Below are positions 9,122 through 18,607 of a stretch of 64,000 bases of DNA, piece after piece. Source of the DNA: Paenibacillus barcinonensis. GTDB taxonomy: Bacteria; Bacillota; Bacilli; Paenibacillales; Paenibacillaceae. Each line of letters begins with the position of its first letter. Position 1 is the first letter of the stretch. The stretch lies in NCBI RefSeq assembly GCF_003217495.1, contig NZ_QJSW01000001.1:496001-560000 (forward strand), read 5' to 3'. A program made the translations under genes and the position numbers. The notes beneath the pieces are model-generated. The model made no database searches. It was given only the letters and a program-made list of their open reading frames with translations, and was not told the origin of the DNA.

Positions 9122-9453
9122 TGGTCTGCCTCAAGAAAGTCCTGACGAAACGGTGTAAACACATCCAGTATGATCGCATCCTCCAATGCCTTCACACCAT
9201 GAGGCACATTCAAGCCAGCATAAAAGCTGTCTCCCGCTTTGAGAATACGCGTTTCTTCACCCACTTGAACCTCGAAGCTGCCCTTTACAATATAGCTGAC
9301 CTGCTCATGCGCATCGTGGGAGTGGACTTCACCGATTCCCCCTTTGCTGAACGTAACCTCTACCATCATCAGTGTGCCGCCCATACCTAAAATTTTACGC
9401 GAACTTGTCTCGTTAATGATGTGTGGTTGTACGGATTGCTGGTTAATGATCAT
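9118..9453 (-). CDS. kdgF: KdgF-like cupin protein
   Basis: 111 residues. The start at 9453 is chosen because GGGGAGAGGAG sits 7-9 bases upstream; an ATG seven codons earlier lies inside that site. A single cupin domain has metal-binding motif 1 at HSHDAHEQVSYIVKGSFE and motif 2 around GLNVPHGVKALEDAIILDVF. The C-terminal VFTPFRQDFLE resembles KdgF, which converts 4,5-unsaturated uronates from pectin or alginate lyases into linear ketouronates. Its stop overlaps the lyase start (ATGA), so the two are translated together. Naming rests on motif similarity and context. Confidence 0.75.
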   Translation of the reverse strand: MIINQQSVQPHIINETSSRKILGMGGTLMMVEVTFSKGGIGEVHSHDAHEQVSYIVKGSFEVQVGEETRILKAGDSFYAGLNVPHGVKALEDAIILDVFTPFRQDFLEADQ

Positions 9454-9503
9454 TTGTTTTTCTCCTCTCCCCATAAAAAAATATGCTCCTCTATTAAATA
9501 GAA

Positions 9504-9531
9504 GCGGCCGAAGTGTTTAGACGACGGCCGC
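9504..9531 (-). other. Hairpin between solute-binding protein and kdgF genes
   Basis: GCGGCCG (9504-9510) and CGGCCGC (9525-9531) pair perfectly around a 14-base loop. On the transcribed strand only a weak U-rich run follows. Such hairpins after solute-binding protein genes often stabilise that part of the message or partly terminate; either could make the lipoprotein more abundant than the downstream enzymes. Confidence 0.5.
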
Positions 9532-9543
9532 CATGTGTAATGC

Positions 9544-10944
9544 TTACTCTTGTGTAGACAGTTTACCTTGAAGTTTTGAGGAATCAAAGGATGGATCAGC
9601 CGTCACCTTGGTCAGGCCAGCCGCTTTGCTTTTCTCAAGTGCAGCATTATAACGTGTGTCCAGATCCTTGATGACAGCATCCAGATCACCACCGGTGAAT
9701 ACGTAAGCGGAGAAGGCTTCTGCCCATTTCATACCTTCCAGCGAGCTTTCCGTAATTACACCTGGATTTGCAGGGAAAATGGCGTCAATCTTTTTCGGCA
9801 AGAAACCTTCAATGCCAGGAATGCTTGGTTTTTTATCAGAGCTGAGCACGGCAGGAATCAGTGAAATACCATAACCTTTTTCATAGTATTCGCTTTGAAG
9901 ATCTGTGCTGTAGACATACTCCATGAACTTCCACGCCGCTTCTTTGTTTTTTGAATCCGCATTGATGCCGATGTAAGAACCACCAATAACTTGTGAAGCT
10001 CCTTTAATCGTACCATCATCGGTTGGCACAGGCGCAGCACCCCAGTTCTCTTTGGTCGGGAACTGATCCTTGTAAACGCCAGGCTCACCAGAGTGATTGA
10101 TGTACATCCCGATTTTGCCTTGTGCGAATTGCGCTCTCAGCGGATCAATATCCAGACTTTCCACCCCTGGCAGCATGCTGCCGTCCTGATTCATTTGACG
10201 GAGTGCCTCGGCGATCGACTTGTACATGCTGAAGTCGAATTGACCTGTTTTGTAGTTGAAGCCGTCGATACCTACGTTAGTGCTTGCACCAGCGATGGTG
10301 TTTGCCGCTCTCCAGAAACCGCTACCGCTCTTGAACGGGCTGGCAAAGCCGTAGATGCCTTCACTTTTGCCGACCTCCGTAATTTTCTTGGCATCCGCTA
10401 CCATCTCGGCGATGGTTTTAGGCGGAGACGCAATGCCTGCCTTTTTGAAAATATCTTTATTGTACACCAGTCTCCAGATCTGGCCTGTATTTGGAAGGGT
10501 ATAGACTTTACCATCAATGGTGTTTTTGTTTTCGATCAGGCTGTTCTTGAACGTCGTTTTCATCTCTTCGCTCATGTAGCCGTCAATTGGAGCAAGATAC
10601 CCCTTTTGGTAATACGTTTGGAAATCATCAATCTGGAATACGTCCGGAGCCTGTTTACTCGCAAAAGCAATATCAACAGCCTGCGGATAATTGTCGCCCA
10701 TAACGGTCATTTCTACTTCAATGTTATCTTTGTTTGTCTGGTTGAATTGATCAATTTTGGATTTCATAAAATCAGCATCATGACGGTCCGGAGTCCAGTA
10801 GACCACTTTCGTTTTGCTGCTGTTCTGATCTCCGCCACCAGCCGCTGTACCCCCGTCTGTTTTCGTTCCACTATCCGCAGAACAACCAGCTACTGTTAAT
10901 GCAAGCACAGCACTTAGTGTAGTCATCATCCACTTTTTAACCAT
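9544..10944 (-). CDS. ABC transporter extracellular solute-binding lipoprotein (CUT1 sugar type)
   Basis: 466 residues. The N-terminus is a lipoprotein signal (MVKKWMMTT, hydrophobic stretch, lipobox VAGC with Cys21), so the mature protein is anchored outside the membrane. A Gly/Ser/Thr/Asp linker follows, then a family 1 solute-binding fold (VVYWTPDRHDADFMK; DVFQIDDFQTYYQKGYLAPID; AAPVPTDDG; GGSYIGINADSKNKEAAWKFMEY). It should deliver an oligosaccharide to the two permeases encoded upstream. The locus with a uronate lyase and KdgF suggests an unsaturated or uronate-containing oligosaccharide. The start follows AAGGGGGC. Ligand is inferred from context only. Confidence 0.88.
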   Translation of the reverse strand: MVKKWMMTTLSAVLALTVAGCSADSGTKTDGGTAAGGGDQNSSKTKVVYWTPDRHDADFMKSKIDQFNQTNKDNIEVEMTVMGDNYPQAVDIAFASKQAPDVFQIDDFQTYYQKGYLAPIDGYMSEEMKTTFKNSLIENKNTIDGKVYTLPNTGQIWRLVYNKDIFKKAGIASPPKTIAEMVADAKKITEVGKSEGIYGFASPFKSGSGFWRAANTIAGASTNVGIDGFNYKTGQFDFSMYKSIAEALRQMNQDGSMLPGVESLDIDPLRAQFAQGKIGMYINHSGEPGVYKDQFPTKENWGAAPVPTDDGTIKGASQVIGGSYIGINADSKNKEAAWKFMEYVYSTDLQSEYYEKGYGISLIPAVLSSDKKPSIPGIEGFLPKKIDAIFPANPGVITESSLEGMKWAEAFSAYVFTGGDLDAVIKDLDTRYNAALEKSKAAGLTKVTADPSFDSSKLQGKLSTQE

Positions 10945-11074
10945 TGAAATGCCCCCTTATGCTTGTATGGACAACCTTGTTTGGCTCCCCGTTAACGTAA
11001 TGATAAACGCTGTGCTGATGTCGAAGTGAGGGACATTCTGACTATGCATGGTGGGAAAAATGACGATCTATGTC

Positions 11075-12682
11075 CTATCCATTCTCATACATCTGTCTGA
11101 AGTGGGTAGGGGTCATACCACAATACTTTTTGAAAAGACCGCTGAAATAAGGCCTGTCCTCGTACCCCAGCATCTGGCATATTTCCTGTACCTGCACACC
11201 TGCAACGAGCAGCTCCTTGGCCTTTTCCATTCTTAGCTTCGTTATATACTGGATCAGGGTCATGCCTGTCTCCTTTTTGAAGGCATTGGCAAAGTAACTC
11301 GGACTTAAATGAACCGATTGGGCACAAGTCTGCAATGTCAGGTTTTCAGACAGATTCATGCTGATAAACTCCTGGGATTTGCTGATGGCCTGCTTCACAT
11401 CTGTGAGTCTCTTTTTGTCCATAATTTCACAGCCCATGCTGCTGAAATGTTTGATGTAAGCTCCCCAGCCATCAAAGGTTAACGAGCGCATCGCTTCAAG
11501 TACGGTCAGATCAGCCTCCAGACGAAGACGCTCCTCCTCTGTAATTTCGTCACAGAAGGCCCGGTAGATTGCAAAGGCCAGTCCAGACAACAGGCGAATC
11601 ATCGTCAGCGGCTCAGGAAAGCCCTTGGAATTCTGCCATGACTCCAGAATCTCATCAATGATCCGATGACAAGTGCTCTCATTGCCACATTTCAGTGCAT
11701 AGAAAAGCTCTTTTTCCTTTTCCAATGGGTACACCGGGGCAACCACGTCCTGATTCTCCAGCTCTGCATACTGAAAAATGCAGTTCCCCTCACTATAAAA
11801 GCGATACGATATCGCTTTATCCGCGTTAGCGTAGGACATCCAGATTTCCTGAGGTCTGCGGGCGATGGTGCCCAGTCCGATCGAGATCGTCTTTTTGGTG
11901 TACTGTTCAACATTGTGGCGGCATTGCTCCATCAGCTCGGATACCTCAATCTGATCGGAGGTGTTAAATATTGCGGCCAGCCGGTACCGATTCTCACGAA
12001 GCACAACGCTCCGTGTATACCGACTCAGCGTTTCGTTCACGATATTTTGCACAGCAAAGGGAACAATCTCGGCATCCAGATGCATCGTAGAGCCGTAGCG
12101 TGTATACCCGTCCACCTCGATGACCATCACATTCAGATTCGACGATTCCAGCTCGATGCGCAGCTCATCCCATCGACTTTCATTCAGAAAGCCGCCAATC
12201 TCGTGCCGCAACAAGCCTAGAAGATAGCTTTGACGTTCATATTCACTGCTGCTAACCGCCTTCTGCTTCAGCTTCTGGAGTTGCTTTGACTTCGCCTGCT
12301 CATTCTCAATCACCTGCCGTACCTTGAGCACTGCACCCAAGATGTCCTCCGGGGTAAACGGTTTAAGCAGATAATCAAAGGCTCCCAGCTTGATCGCTTC
12401 CTGAGCATAGTGAAAATCGGAATACCCACTAATAAAAATAAATTTGGACCGCAGTCCGGCATCCATCGCTCGCTTCATGAGTTCGAGTCCGCTGAGCCGA
12501 GGCATTTTGATATCTGTAATCACGATATCCGGCTGCTGTTCTACGAGTAGGGACCAGCCTTGCTCTCCATTGTTCGCTGTGCCAACGATCCTGACCTCAT
12601 GCTCCTGCCACGGAATAGTGGACGTTATCCCTTTAACCACAGCTTGAATATCATCCATAACACACATCGTCAATTGCTCCAT
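11075..12682 (-). CDS. YesN-type response regulator with AraC-family DNA-binding domain
   Basis: 535 residues. The N-terminal receiver domain (residues 1-~125) has the acidic pocket (VMDD) and phosphoacceptor Asp57 in DIVITDIKMP, and the Lys of LLKPFTPEDI. A linker of ~300 residues follows. The last ~100 residues are two AraC helix-turn-helix motifs (LTLQTCAQSVHLSPSYFANAFKKETG; VQEICQMLGYEDRPYFSGLFKKYCGMTP). It begins 14 bases after the histidine kinase stop, behind GGAGGGAG. With that kinase it should sense extracellular sugar and activate the adjacent transporter operon. Confidence 0.88.
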   Translation of the reverse strand: MEQLTMCVMDDIQAVVKGITSTIPWQEHEVRIVGTANNGEQGWSLLVEQQPDIVITDIKMPRLSGLELMKRAMDAGLRSKFIFISGYSDFHYAQEAIKLGAFDYLLKPFTPEDILGAVLKVRQVIENEQAKSKQLQKLKQKAVSSSEYERQSYLLGLLRHEIGGFLNESRWDELRIELESSNLNVMVIEVDGYTRYGSTMHLDAEIVPFAVQNIVNETLSRYTRSVVLRENRYRLAAIFNTSDQIEVSELMEQCRHNVEQYTKKTISIGLGTIARRPQEIWMSYANADKAISYRFYSEGNCIFQYAELENQDVVAPVYPLEKEKELFYALKCGNESTCHRIIDEILESWQNSKGFPEPLTMIRLLSGLAFAIYRAFCDEITEEERLRLEADLTVLEAMRSLTFDGWGAYIKHFSSMGCEIMDKKRLTDVKQAISKSQEFISMNLSENLTLQTCAQSVHLSPSYFANAFKKETGMTLIQYITKLRMEKAKELLVAGVQVQEICQMLGYEDRPYFSGLFKKYCGMTPTHFRQMYENG

Positions 12683-12696
12683 ACGTACACTCCCTC

Positions 12697-14442
12697 CTAG
12701 CTGATCGGAATAGTGATCACTACCGTGGTTCCCACATTGATTTCACTATTAAATACAAGCGAAGCCTGCTCGCCGTATTGCAGGTTTAATCGGTCAACCA
12801 GATTCGATATGGCATACCCTTTACGCTCTCCTGCTGGCGACTCTTCAGCAGACATTCTGGCCACGTCCATGCCGCATCCATTGTCAGCCACCTCCAGTCG
12901 CAGGGTGTCTTCTTGACGTTCAATTCGGATAAGAATGAATCCCGGATCTTCCTTATCATTAAATCCATGCAGAATCGCATTTTCTACGAGCGGCTGGAGC
13001 AAAATTTTCACAATTTCTATGCTCCTGCAGGACTCGTGCACCTCGATCCGGTATTCAAACAAGTCCTCGTAGCACTTCTGCTGAAGCTGCATATATTGCT
13101 CAACATGTTTGATCTCCTGCTCAACGGTGGTGATATCCCTCCCGTCATTCAGGCCAAGCCTGAAGAGCAGGGAGAGTGATACAATCATGGCGCTCACATC
13201 TTTTTTCTCTCCACTCTCGCTTTTCCAGAACATCGTATTTAAGGTGTTGTACAGGAAATGAGGATCAACCTGAGCCTGCAGCGCCTTCACTTCAAGCCGC
13301 CGCTTGTCCTGCTCTGTGGCACGCACCTCTTCAAACAAAATCTGAATCTGGTCCAGCATCCTGTTAAATCGGTGTCCCACCGCACTGACCTCATCATCAT
13401 ATTTGCTGCGGAACCTTACATCCAGATCATTGTATTCCACCTCAACCATCAGACGACGCAATTTGTTGAGCGGTTTCAAGAGGGCCGAGGATAACAGATC
13501 CGATAACCCGAGCGCAAGCAGTATGCAGAATAGCATAATCAGGATCACGAGCCAGCGAATTTTCCTGAGCGGTGATAACAAATCCGCCTTGGACTGAACG
13601 CTCACCATCACCCATTCCTCATTCATGGAGAGAGAGGAATAATTGACCAGCATATCTTCTCCCTGCCCGTTTGTATACGTGAAATCGCCTGAGCCGGAAT
13701 TTAATCGTTGTGCAAAACCTGGCTCCGTTATCAGATCAAATGACCCCGATCCGGGACGAATGATCTCCCCACCATTTTTATGCAGCAAAAACAATTGTAC
13801 CTGACTGTTCATCAAATCCTGATTCAGAATATCCCGCATTGCGGCCTCTCTCATGTTCACCACCATATACACTTCCGTAAATGTATGGTTATCCACCACA
13901 ATCGGCTTGAGCAGCAAGGACAACACGTTGCCCCTGGATTGGAAAAGCTGACTCGGGTGTGAGCCGAACCACATCGTATTCCAGCCTGGCTGCTTCACAA
14001 CCTCCCCGTATTCCTGCTCAAAGGCAGTGCTCTGGTTCGGAAAATCCTTTGTAGAGAAGAAGTTGCCGATGGGGGTCTTTAGGTACGCCGTATCAATCAG
14101 CGGCTCTACCAGCTTCAGCTGGGCAAATGTCGTCTGAAGCAGGGAGAGATTCTGATAATAACGCGTTTCATTATGATTTCGAACATCCTGCATCACCTGT
14201 GTAAACGTATCACTCAGCATGAATGAGTACGACGACACTACGATGTGGCGCAGATGCTCGTCCATCACCTGCACAGACTTGTTCAGGATGCTCTGTTTGA
14301 GTTGCAGGGCATTCCGCTCTATACTCCGCGCAGCAAAGAGATAAGAGCAGATGCCCGTTACACTGATGCATAAAACAACGAGAAATATATATATAATCTG
14401 TATTCGTTTTTTCAAAGACATTTGGTAGAAATAAGACATCAT
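12697..14442 (-). CDS. YesM-type sensor histidine kinase
   Basis: 581 residues from the ATG at 14442 behind AAGGAGCGACC; the frame runs 56 codons further upstream into the permease end, with no ribosome site. It has an N-terminal membrane helix (IQIIYIFLVVLCISVTGICSY), an extracytoplasmic sensing region of ~250 residues, a second helix (WLVILIMLFCILLALGLSDLL), a HAMP-like linker, a HisKA_7TM-type phosphoacceptor block (QVDPHFLYNTLNTMFWKS) and an ATPase domain with NAILHGF and VADNGCGMD. This is the usual YesM architecture. It pairs with the response regulator immediately downstream and sits between transporter genes. Confidence 0.88.
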   Translation of the reverse strand: MMSYFYQMSLKKRIQIIYIFLVVLCISVTGICSYLFAARSIERNALQLKQSILNKSVQVMDEHLRHIVVSSYSFMLSDTFTQVMQDVRNHNETRYYQNLSLLQTTFAQLKLVEPLIDTAYLKTPIGNFFSTKDFPNQSTAFEQEYGEVVKQPGWNTMWFGSHPSQLFQSRGNVLSLLLKPIVVDNHTFTEVYMVVNMREAAMRDILNQDLMNSQVQLFLLHKNGGEIIRPGSGSFDLITEPGFAQRLNSGSGDFTYTNGQGEDMLVNYSSLSMNEEWVMVSVQSKADLLSPLRKIRWLVILIMLFCILLALGLSDLLSSALLKPLNKLRRLMVEVEYNDLDVRFRSKYDDEVSAVGHRFNRMLDQIQILFEEVRATEQDKRRLEVKALQAQVDPHFLYNTLNTMFWKSESGEKKDVSAMIVSLSLLFRLGLNDGRDITTVEQEIKHVEQYMQLQQKCYEDLFEYRIEVHESCRSIEIVKILLQPLVENAILHGFNDKEDPGFILIRIERQEDTLRLEVADNGCGMDVARMSAEESPAGERKGYAISNLVDRLNLQYGEQASLVFNSEINVGTTVVITIPIS

Positions 14443-14560
14443 CGGCGGTCGCTCCTTGAACAAGGACTGGCCCTGTCCGCTGTAATTTAACAAGAGTATA
14501 GCACAGCGGAATCTGCTCGCAATACCGTTCCCGGAATCTGTATTCCTGCTCTTCGCCGTC

Positions 14561-15448
14561 CTAGCCTTTGACAGCCCCCAGCGTAACCTGCATAAACGAC
14601 TTATTGGCAAAAATGTACACGACCAACAATGGCAAAATGGAGAGACAAGCGCCGGCCATCATCAACTGTACCTCTGCCGCAGCACCGATCCCGTAGCGCA
14701 AATTCGCCAGACCTACAGGCAGTGTTTGCAGCTTGGGATTACTCATCGTAAATACAAAAGGAAGAATATACTCGTTCCATGAGTTCTGGAATACACCCAA
14801 ACCGGCAACCGCCAAGCCGGGACGCAGGAGCGGCAAAATAATACGCCAATAGGTTGTGAAGAAATTACAGCCGTCAATCATGGCCGCCTCGTCCAGCTCA
14901 CGAGGAATGCTTTTGAAGAAGCCGACGAGAATAAAATAGGTTGCCGCATGAGCACTGATCAAAATGATAATGACACCCCATAAGGAATTGTTTAATCCCA
15001 GTTTGACCATAAGATCAAATTGCGGACGAAGCACCACTGCCCCAATGGATATGAACAAGGTGGATGCCATGAGCAGGGTGTAGGCTTTTTTGCCTTTAAA
15101 GTTAACCCGGTCCACGGCATAAGCTGCCATGGAGGATACCAGTAGTGTACCCACAGTTGTTGCAATGCTTACAAACACGCTGTTAACTGTGAAGCCGGAA
15201 AAATTCGCGGTCTTCCAGGCTTGGGCATAGTTCGTAAATTGCCATATTTTCGGCCAAATGGTTGCCCCGCCAGTCAGCTCCTGATTGGATTTGAATGAGC
15301 CTAACAATACCAGAATAATCGGGAACAACGACAGTAGCGCAATAATGATCAGAAATATAAAGAGCAACGTTCGCTTGGTCCAGCGCGCCCACCGGAATGA
15401 GCCTGTAGCAGTTGAACTTGAAGGTGCAAGCACGGTTTGAGTCATCAT
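14561..15448 (-). CDS. ABC sugar transporter permease (CUT1, LplC/MalG-like)
   Basis: 295 residues from the ATG at 15448, five bases after AGGAGG; an ATG at 15469 directly after the preceding stop lacks such a site. Six membrane segments are visible, starting LLFIFLIIIALLSLFPIILVLLGSF. The EAA loop is IPRELDEAAMIDGCNFFTTYWRIILPLLRPGLA, the contact site for a transporter ATPase. It pairs with the permease just upstream. No ATPase gene is in the locus, so a shared MsmX-type ATPase elsewhere probably energises it. Confidence 0.88.
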   Translation of the reverse strand: MMTQTVLAPSSSTATGSFRWARWTKRTLLFIFLIIIALLSLFPIILVLLGSFKSNQELTGGATIWPKIWQFTNYAQAWKTANFSGFTVNSVFVSIATTVGTLLVSSMAAYAVDRVNFKGKKAYTLLMASTLFISIGAVVLRPQFDLMVKLGLNNSLWGVIIILISAHAATYFILVGFFKSIPRELDEAAMIDGCNFFTTYWRIILPLLRPGLAVAGLGVFQNSWNEYILPFVFTMSNPKLQTLPVGLANLRYGIGAAAEVQLMMAGACLSILPLLVVYIFANKSFMQVTLGAVKG

Positions 15449-15469
15449 CGTTTCCTCCTGTTCATTCAT

Positions 15470-16360
15470 TTAGTAGACATCATTAAGCTTTTTGGAAATC
15501 TGGAAGTAAATAAGCGTAACCACACCTACAATAAGAGCCGTTGTGAAGCCGACTGCACTGCCATATCCCAGCTGTTGAAGGGATTGCGTATCTGCGGATA
15601 CCGGGAACAGCAATTTGAACAGGTACAGGTACATGACCTCTGTTTTCCCGTACGGTCCGCCCTCGGTTAATACCATAATGCTCTCGTAACCTTTAAGCGC
15701 GGTTGTGATCGCCAGCATAATGATCATCTGAAGCACAGGCCCGAGCAGTGGAATAGTAACATTGCGGAGCTTCTGGAACTCACTCGCCCCATCCAGTGAG
15801 GCTGCTTCATACAGCTCCTCTGGAATGCTCTGCAGACCTGCGATAAACAATAACATGTAGTTGCCGACTGCACCCCAGATCGCAATGATGATGGTCGTCA
15901 GCATCGCATGATCCGCACCCAGCCAGCTAATCGGCTCGCCAATAATGTGATATTTGAGCAGCAGCTGATTCAGAATACCGTTATATGAATTGAAGATAAT
16001 AAAGAATACGATAGCCATAACCGAGGCACTGAAGATGGTTGGAAGATAAAAAACAGCTCTGAACAGTGAGCGCCCGCGCCACTTGCGGTTCAGTATAATA
16101 GCAAGAATAAGTGAGAGCGGGATCGTAACAACGAGTTTACCGAGTGCGTAAACCCCCGTATTTTTGACAGATTCCCAGAACTGTCCGTCTCGTATAATCC
16201 GTCCAAAGTTATCCAGTCCGATAAATACAGGTTTGCCGATGCCCTGATAGTCATAAAACATATAACGCAGAGCCCATAACAGCGGATAGATTCCGAATAC
16301 CAATGTGAGGAAAAGGCTTGGCAGTATGAAGATGTAGGCGTTCAGTTTGGATGGTTTCAT
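15470..16360 (-). CDS. ABC sugar transporter permease (CUT1, LplB/UgpA-like)
   Basis: 296 residues with about six membrane segments; the first is AYIFILPSLFLTLVFGIYPLLWAL. The EAA loop reads IPEELYEAASLDGASEFQKLRNVTIPLLGP. It is the first gene of the transporter locus; GGGGGCC precedes the start. Upstream on the minus strand a TATACT (16393-16398) resembles a -10 with no good -35, as expected of an activator-dependent promoter served by the YesN-type regulator; this is only a suggestion. The second permease begins 21 bases after its stop. Confidence 0.87.
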   Translation of the reverse strand: MKPSKLNAYIFILPSLFLTLVFGIYPLLWALRYMFYDYQGIGKPVFIGLDNFGRIIRDGQFWESVKNTGVYALGKLVVTIPLSLILAIILNRKWRGRSLFRAVFYLPTIFSASVMAIVFFIIFNSYNGILNQLLLKYHIIGEPISWLGADHAMLTTIIIAIWGAVGNYMLLFIAGLQSIPEELYEAASLDGASEFQKLRNVTIPLLGPVLQMIIMLAITTALKGYESIMVLTEGGPYGKTEVMYLYLFKLLFPVSADTQSLQQLGYGSAVGFTTALIVGVVTLIYFQISKKLNDVY

Positions 16361-16470
16361 CAGAATCAGGCCCCCTATAGCTTTTGAATGAAAGTATAGA
16401 GGGATTTACAACCGATGCGGGATAGGGAAATCAACTTTCTACAGGGGAGAATGTGACTGCGTGATCAGAA

Positions 16471-16513
16471 CAAAAAACCTGCATAGGCGTTAATCACGCC
16501 GTAATGCAGGTTT
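16471..16513 (-). terminator. Rho-independent terminator of the HAD/oxidoreductase pair
   Basis: Arms AAACCTGCAT (16475-16484) and ATGCAGGTTT (16504-16513), with an inner GGCGT/ACGCC pairing, form a long hairpin. On the minus strand the stem ends in a run of six T, 32 bases past the HAD gene stop. It separates this pair from the transporter operon downstream. Confidence 0.85.
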
Positions 16514-16545
16514 GTGGGATAGCATTATGAAATTCGTATAACAGC

Positions 16546-17232
16546 TTACTCCGCTTCCTCGTAAAGTTGAAGCAGCTCTGCAAAATCCGAGATCAGTGCA
16601 TCCGATCCAGCCAGCTCTTCGTCTCTCCCGAATCCGGCATATGCACAGCCGATGACGGTTTGATGATTCATTTTACCCGCCTCAACGTCCGAGGAGCGAT
16701 CTCCTACCATCCAGGCATCCTGAATCCGGTGTTTCTGGAGCAGAATCTGTACGAGATTGATCTTGGAAGGTGTCTTGTACTGTCCCGCACTGTATACCCC
16801 TTCAAACAACGGCATAATATCATGAGCAAAAGCGACCCCCTTGACATAATCCTCCAGACCGTTGCTGGCAACAAACAGACGAATTCCTTGAGCTTTCAGC
16901 GCTTCAAGTGTTTCTTTTACACCCGGATACAGCTTGGAGCTGCCTCCATCCAATCCTTCAATCTCCAGTTGCAGCAATAACTCATCTGCCCGGCGATGAG
17001 CCGCTTCGGATGCCTCAGGCATAACAATTTTCCAGATATCCTCAAGAAGCATACCCAGACTTCCAAGCATCCGCTCTTCCGGCGGCGTTTCACCCTCAAA
17101 ATGTCCTTCTGCACGCAGCGTATCAAATAACTGATGGTAGGCAGGCAAAAGCAAGGTCTCTGTCTGAAATAACGTGCCATCCATATCAAAAATCATCGCT
17201 TCCGGTTTGCGCAGTACCGTTTTTTTCGTCAT
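16546..17232 (-). CDS. HAD-superfamily hydrolase (phosphoglycolate-phosphatase-like)
   Basis: 228 residues from the ATG at 17232, nine bases after AGGA; an ATG two codons earlier is too close to that site. Catalytic motif I is FDMDGT (Asp16 and Asp18), motif II is VASNGLEDY, and motif III/IV is MVGDRSSDVEAGK. A helical cap lies between motifs I and II. These enzymes remove phosphate from small metabolites through an aspartyl-phosphate intermediate; the substrate cannot be told. It begins 48 bases after the oxidoreductase gene ends and is probably co-transcribed with it. Confidence 0.85.
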   Translation of the reverse strand: MTKKTVLRKPEAMIFDMDGTLFQTETLLLPAYHQLFDTLRAEGHFEGETPPEERMLGSLGMLLEDIWKIVMPEASEAAHRRADELLLQLEIEGLDGGSSKLYPGVKETLEALKAQGIRLFVASNGLEDYVKGVAFAHDIMPLFEGVYSAGQYKTPSKINLVQILLQKHRIQDAWMVGDRSSDVEAGKMNHQTVIGCAYAGFGRDEELAGSDALISDFAELLQLYEEAE

Positions 17233-17280
17233 ATCCATAGTTCCTTTCGGCGTGAGATAGAAATTAACATTAAAGTAAAT

Positions 17281-18264
17281 TTAACGCTGCTGCCTTAGTG
17301 CTTCCAGCACCTGTTGTGCCTCATATCCATCCTGGAACGTGTAGATTTTCCCAGGCTTACCCTGTATACGACTAATCACATGTTTCAGAACAGGCAGCTC
17401 ACTCGTGGATTCCACTACTTCCACCGCAGACAGCGGCTGTCCGATGGGTCCGCTCATAAGCTCCTCCCAGTTTTCCAGTGCAATCGTGCCTTCCGTTCCG
17501 TATACCACCATAGATACCCGTTCCTCGCCAGCAAAGTGAGAGATGCCCTGTACATGAATACACGTTCCATCAGACAGTGCAAGCACAGCCTGAACTTCCT
17601 GCTCACACGCATTCGGCTGGTCTGCAGGATAAGTCACTCGAGCTTCCAGCATATGAAGTGGCCCAAACACCTGCTGCATCATATGAATCCAGTGAATGCC
17701 CACTTCCAGGATGAATCCTCCCTGCTCACGGCTCGTAACCCAGTTGTTCTGCTGCCAGGATCTCGGCCATTGCGGAAATTGCAGAATCAGATCAATTCTG
17801 CGAATGCGTCCCGCAGCATGCTGTCTGATCATGTCCTGTAGCTTGAGCACCGCAGGTTCATGTGGCATGGAGAAATGTACGGCGTGAACTACTCCAGCCC
17901 GCTCTGCCGCTTGCTCCGCAGCCTCCAGCATCCGGCCTGCTTCTTCCAGACTGTTCGCCAGCGGTTTCTCACAGAACACATGAATATTGCGCTTCAGCAC
18001 TTCCATAACAACCGGATAATGATATTTCGGTGGAACAGCAATGTATACCAGATCAATCTGCTGCTCATCCAGCAGTTGCTCGTAGTCAAGATATGTTTTC
18101 ACGGATGGATGGGATGCGGCAAAGGCCTTCAAACCTTCCTCATTTGCATCACACACCGCGGCAATTTCCACGGACTGTTCCATCTGTGTATTTTCCGCTT
18201 GATCAATCATATGTAAACCCATTTTACCCAGCCCGATTACGGCCATTTTCAATGCAGTCATCAT
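17281..18264 (-). CDS. Gfo/Idh/MocA-family NAD(P)-dependent oxidoreductase
   Basis: 327 residues. The Rossmann motif is VIGLGKMGLHM near the N-terminus and the family signature CEKPLANS contains the catalytic Lys. The second domain has VEVGIHWIHMMQQVFG-like residues (EVGIHWIHMM) and ends in a nucleotide-sugar-oxidoreductase-like helix. Such enzymes oxidise or reduce sugars, inositols or sugar acids. GGAGGTAAT precedes tandem ATG codons at 18264 and 18261; the second has slightly better spacing. Proximity to the uronate locus suggests sugar metabolism, but a terminator separates them. Confidence 0.87.
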   Translation of the reverse strand: MMTALKMAVIGLGKMGLHMIDQAENTQMEQSVEIAAVCDANEEGLKAFAASHPSVKTYLDYEQLLDEQQIDLVYIAVPPKYHYPVVMEVLKRNIHVFCEKPLANSLEEAGRMLEAAEQAAERAGVVHAVHFSMPHEPAVLKLQDMIRQHAAGRIRRIDLILQFPQWPRSWQQNNWVTSREQGGFILEVGIHWIHMMQQVFGPLHMLEARVTYPADQPNACEQEVQAVLALSDGTCIHVQGISHFAGEERVSMVVYGTEGTIALENWEELMSGPIGQPLSAVEVVESTSELPVLKHVISRIQGKPGKIYTFQDGYEAQQVLEALRQQR

Positions 18265-18466
18265 ATTACCTCCAGTTCCCTCTCAGTATAGCAGAAATCC
18301 TGTAGTAGATACGCTATTCAATCATTACATTATCGCACCATTGCGTCATTACGTTAATGCATATAGGTATTTAGTTACAGATTTCGTATCCTATTTATGT
18401 AATCGTATTCATGAAAACCGGGGTATGCACAACTTTAGAAGCAGGAAATTAGATTCACAAAAAATG

Positions 18467-18496
18467 TTGACAAGAAAACACAAAAAAAGATACGAT
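18467..18496 (+). promoter_or_regulatory. Sigma-A-type promoter for the thiamine-diphosphate enzyme gene
   Basis: A perfect TTGACA (18467-18472) is followed after 18 bases by TACGAT (18491-18496, four of six matches). It would give a leader of about 100 bases before the GTG at 18608. The rest of the 18265-18607 intergenic stretch is AT-rich and shows no gene. Confidence 0.55.
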
Positions 18497-18607
18497 TTCT
18501 AATAACAAGGATTTCTTCCTTTTACAACCTTAGACAAATACCAACATGTACAATCGGATACGCCGCCTGGTTCTATAAACCCATTACTTGAAACGAGGTG
18601 TTCACGC

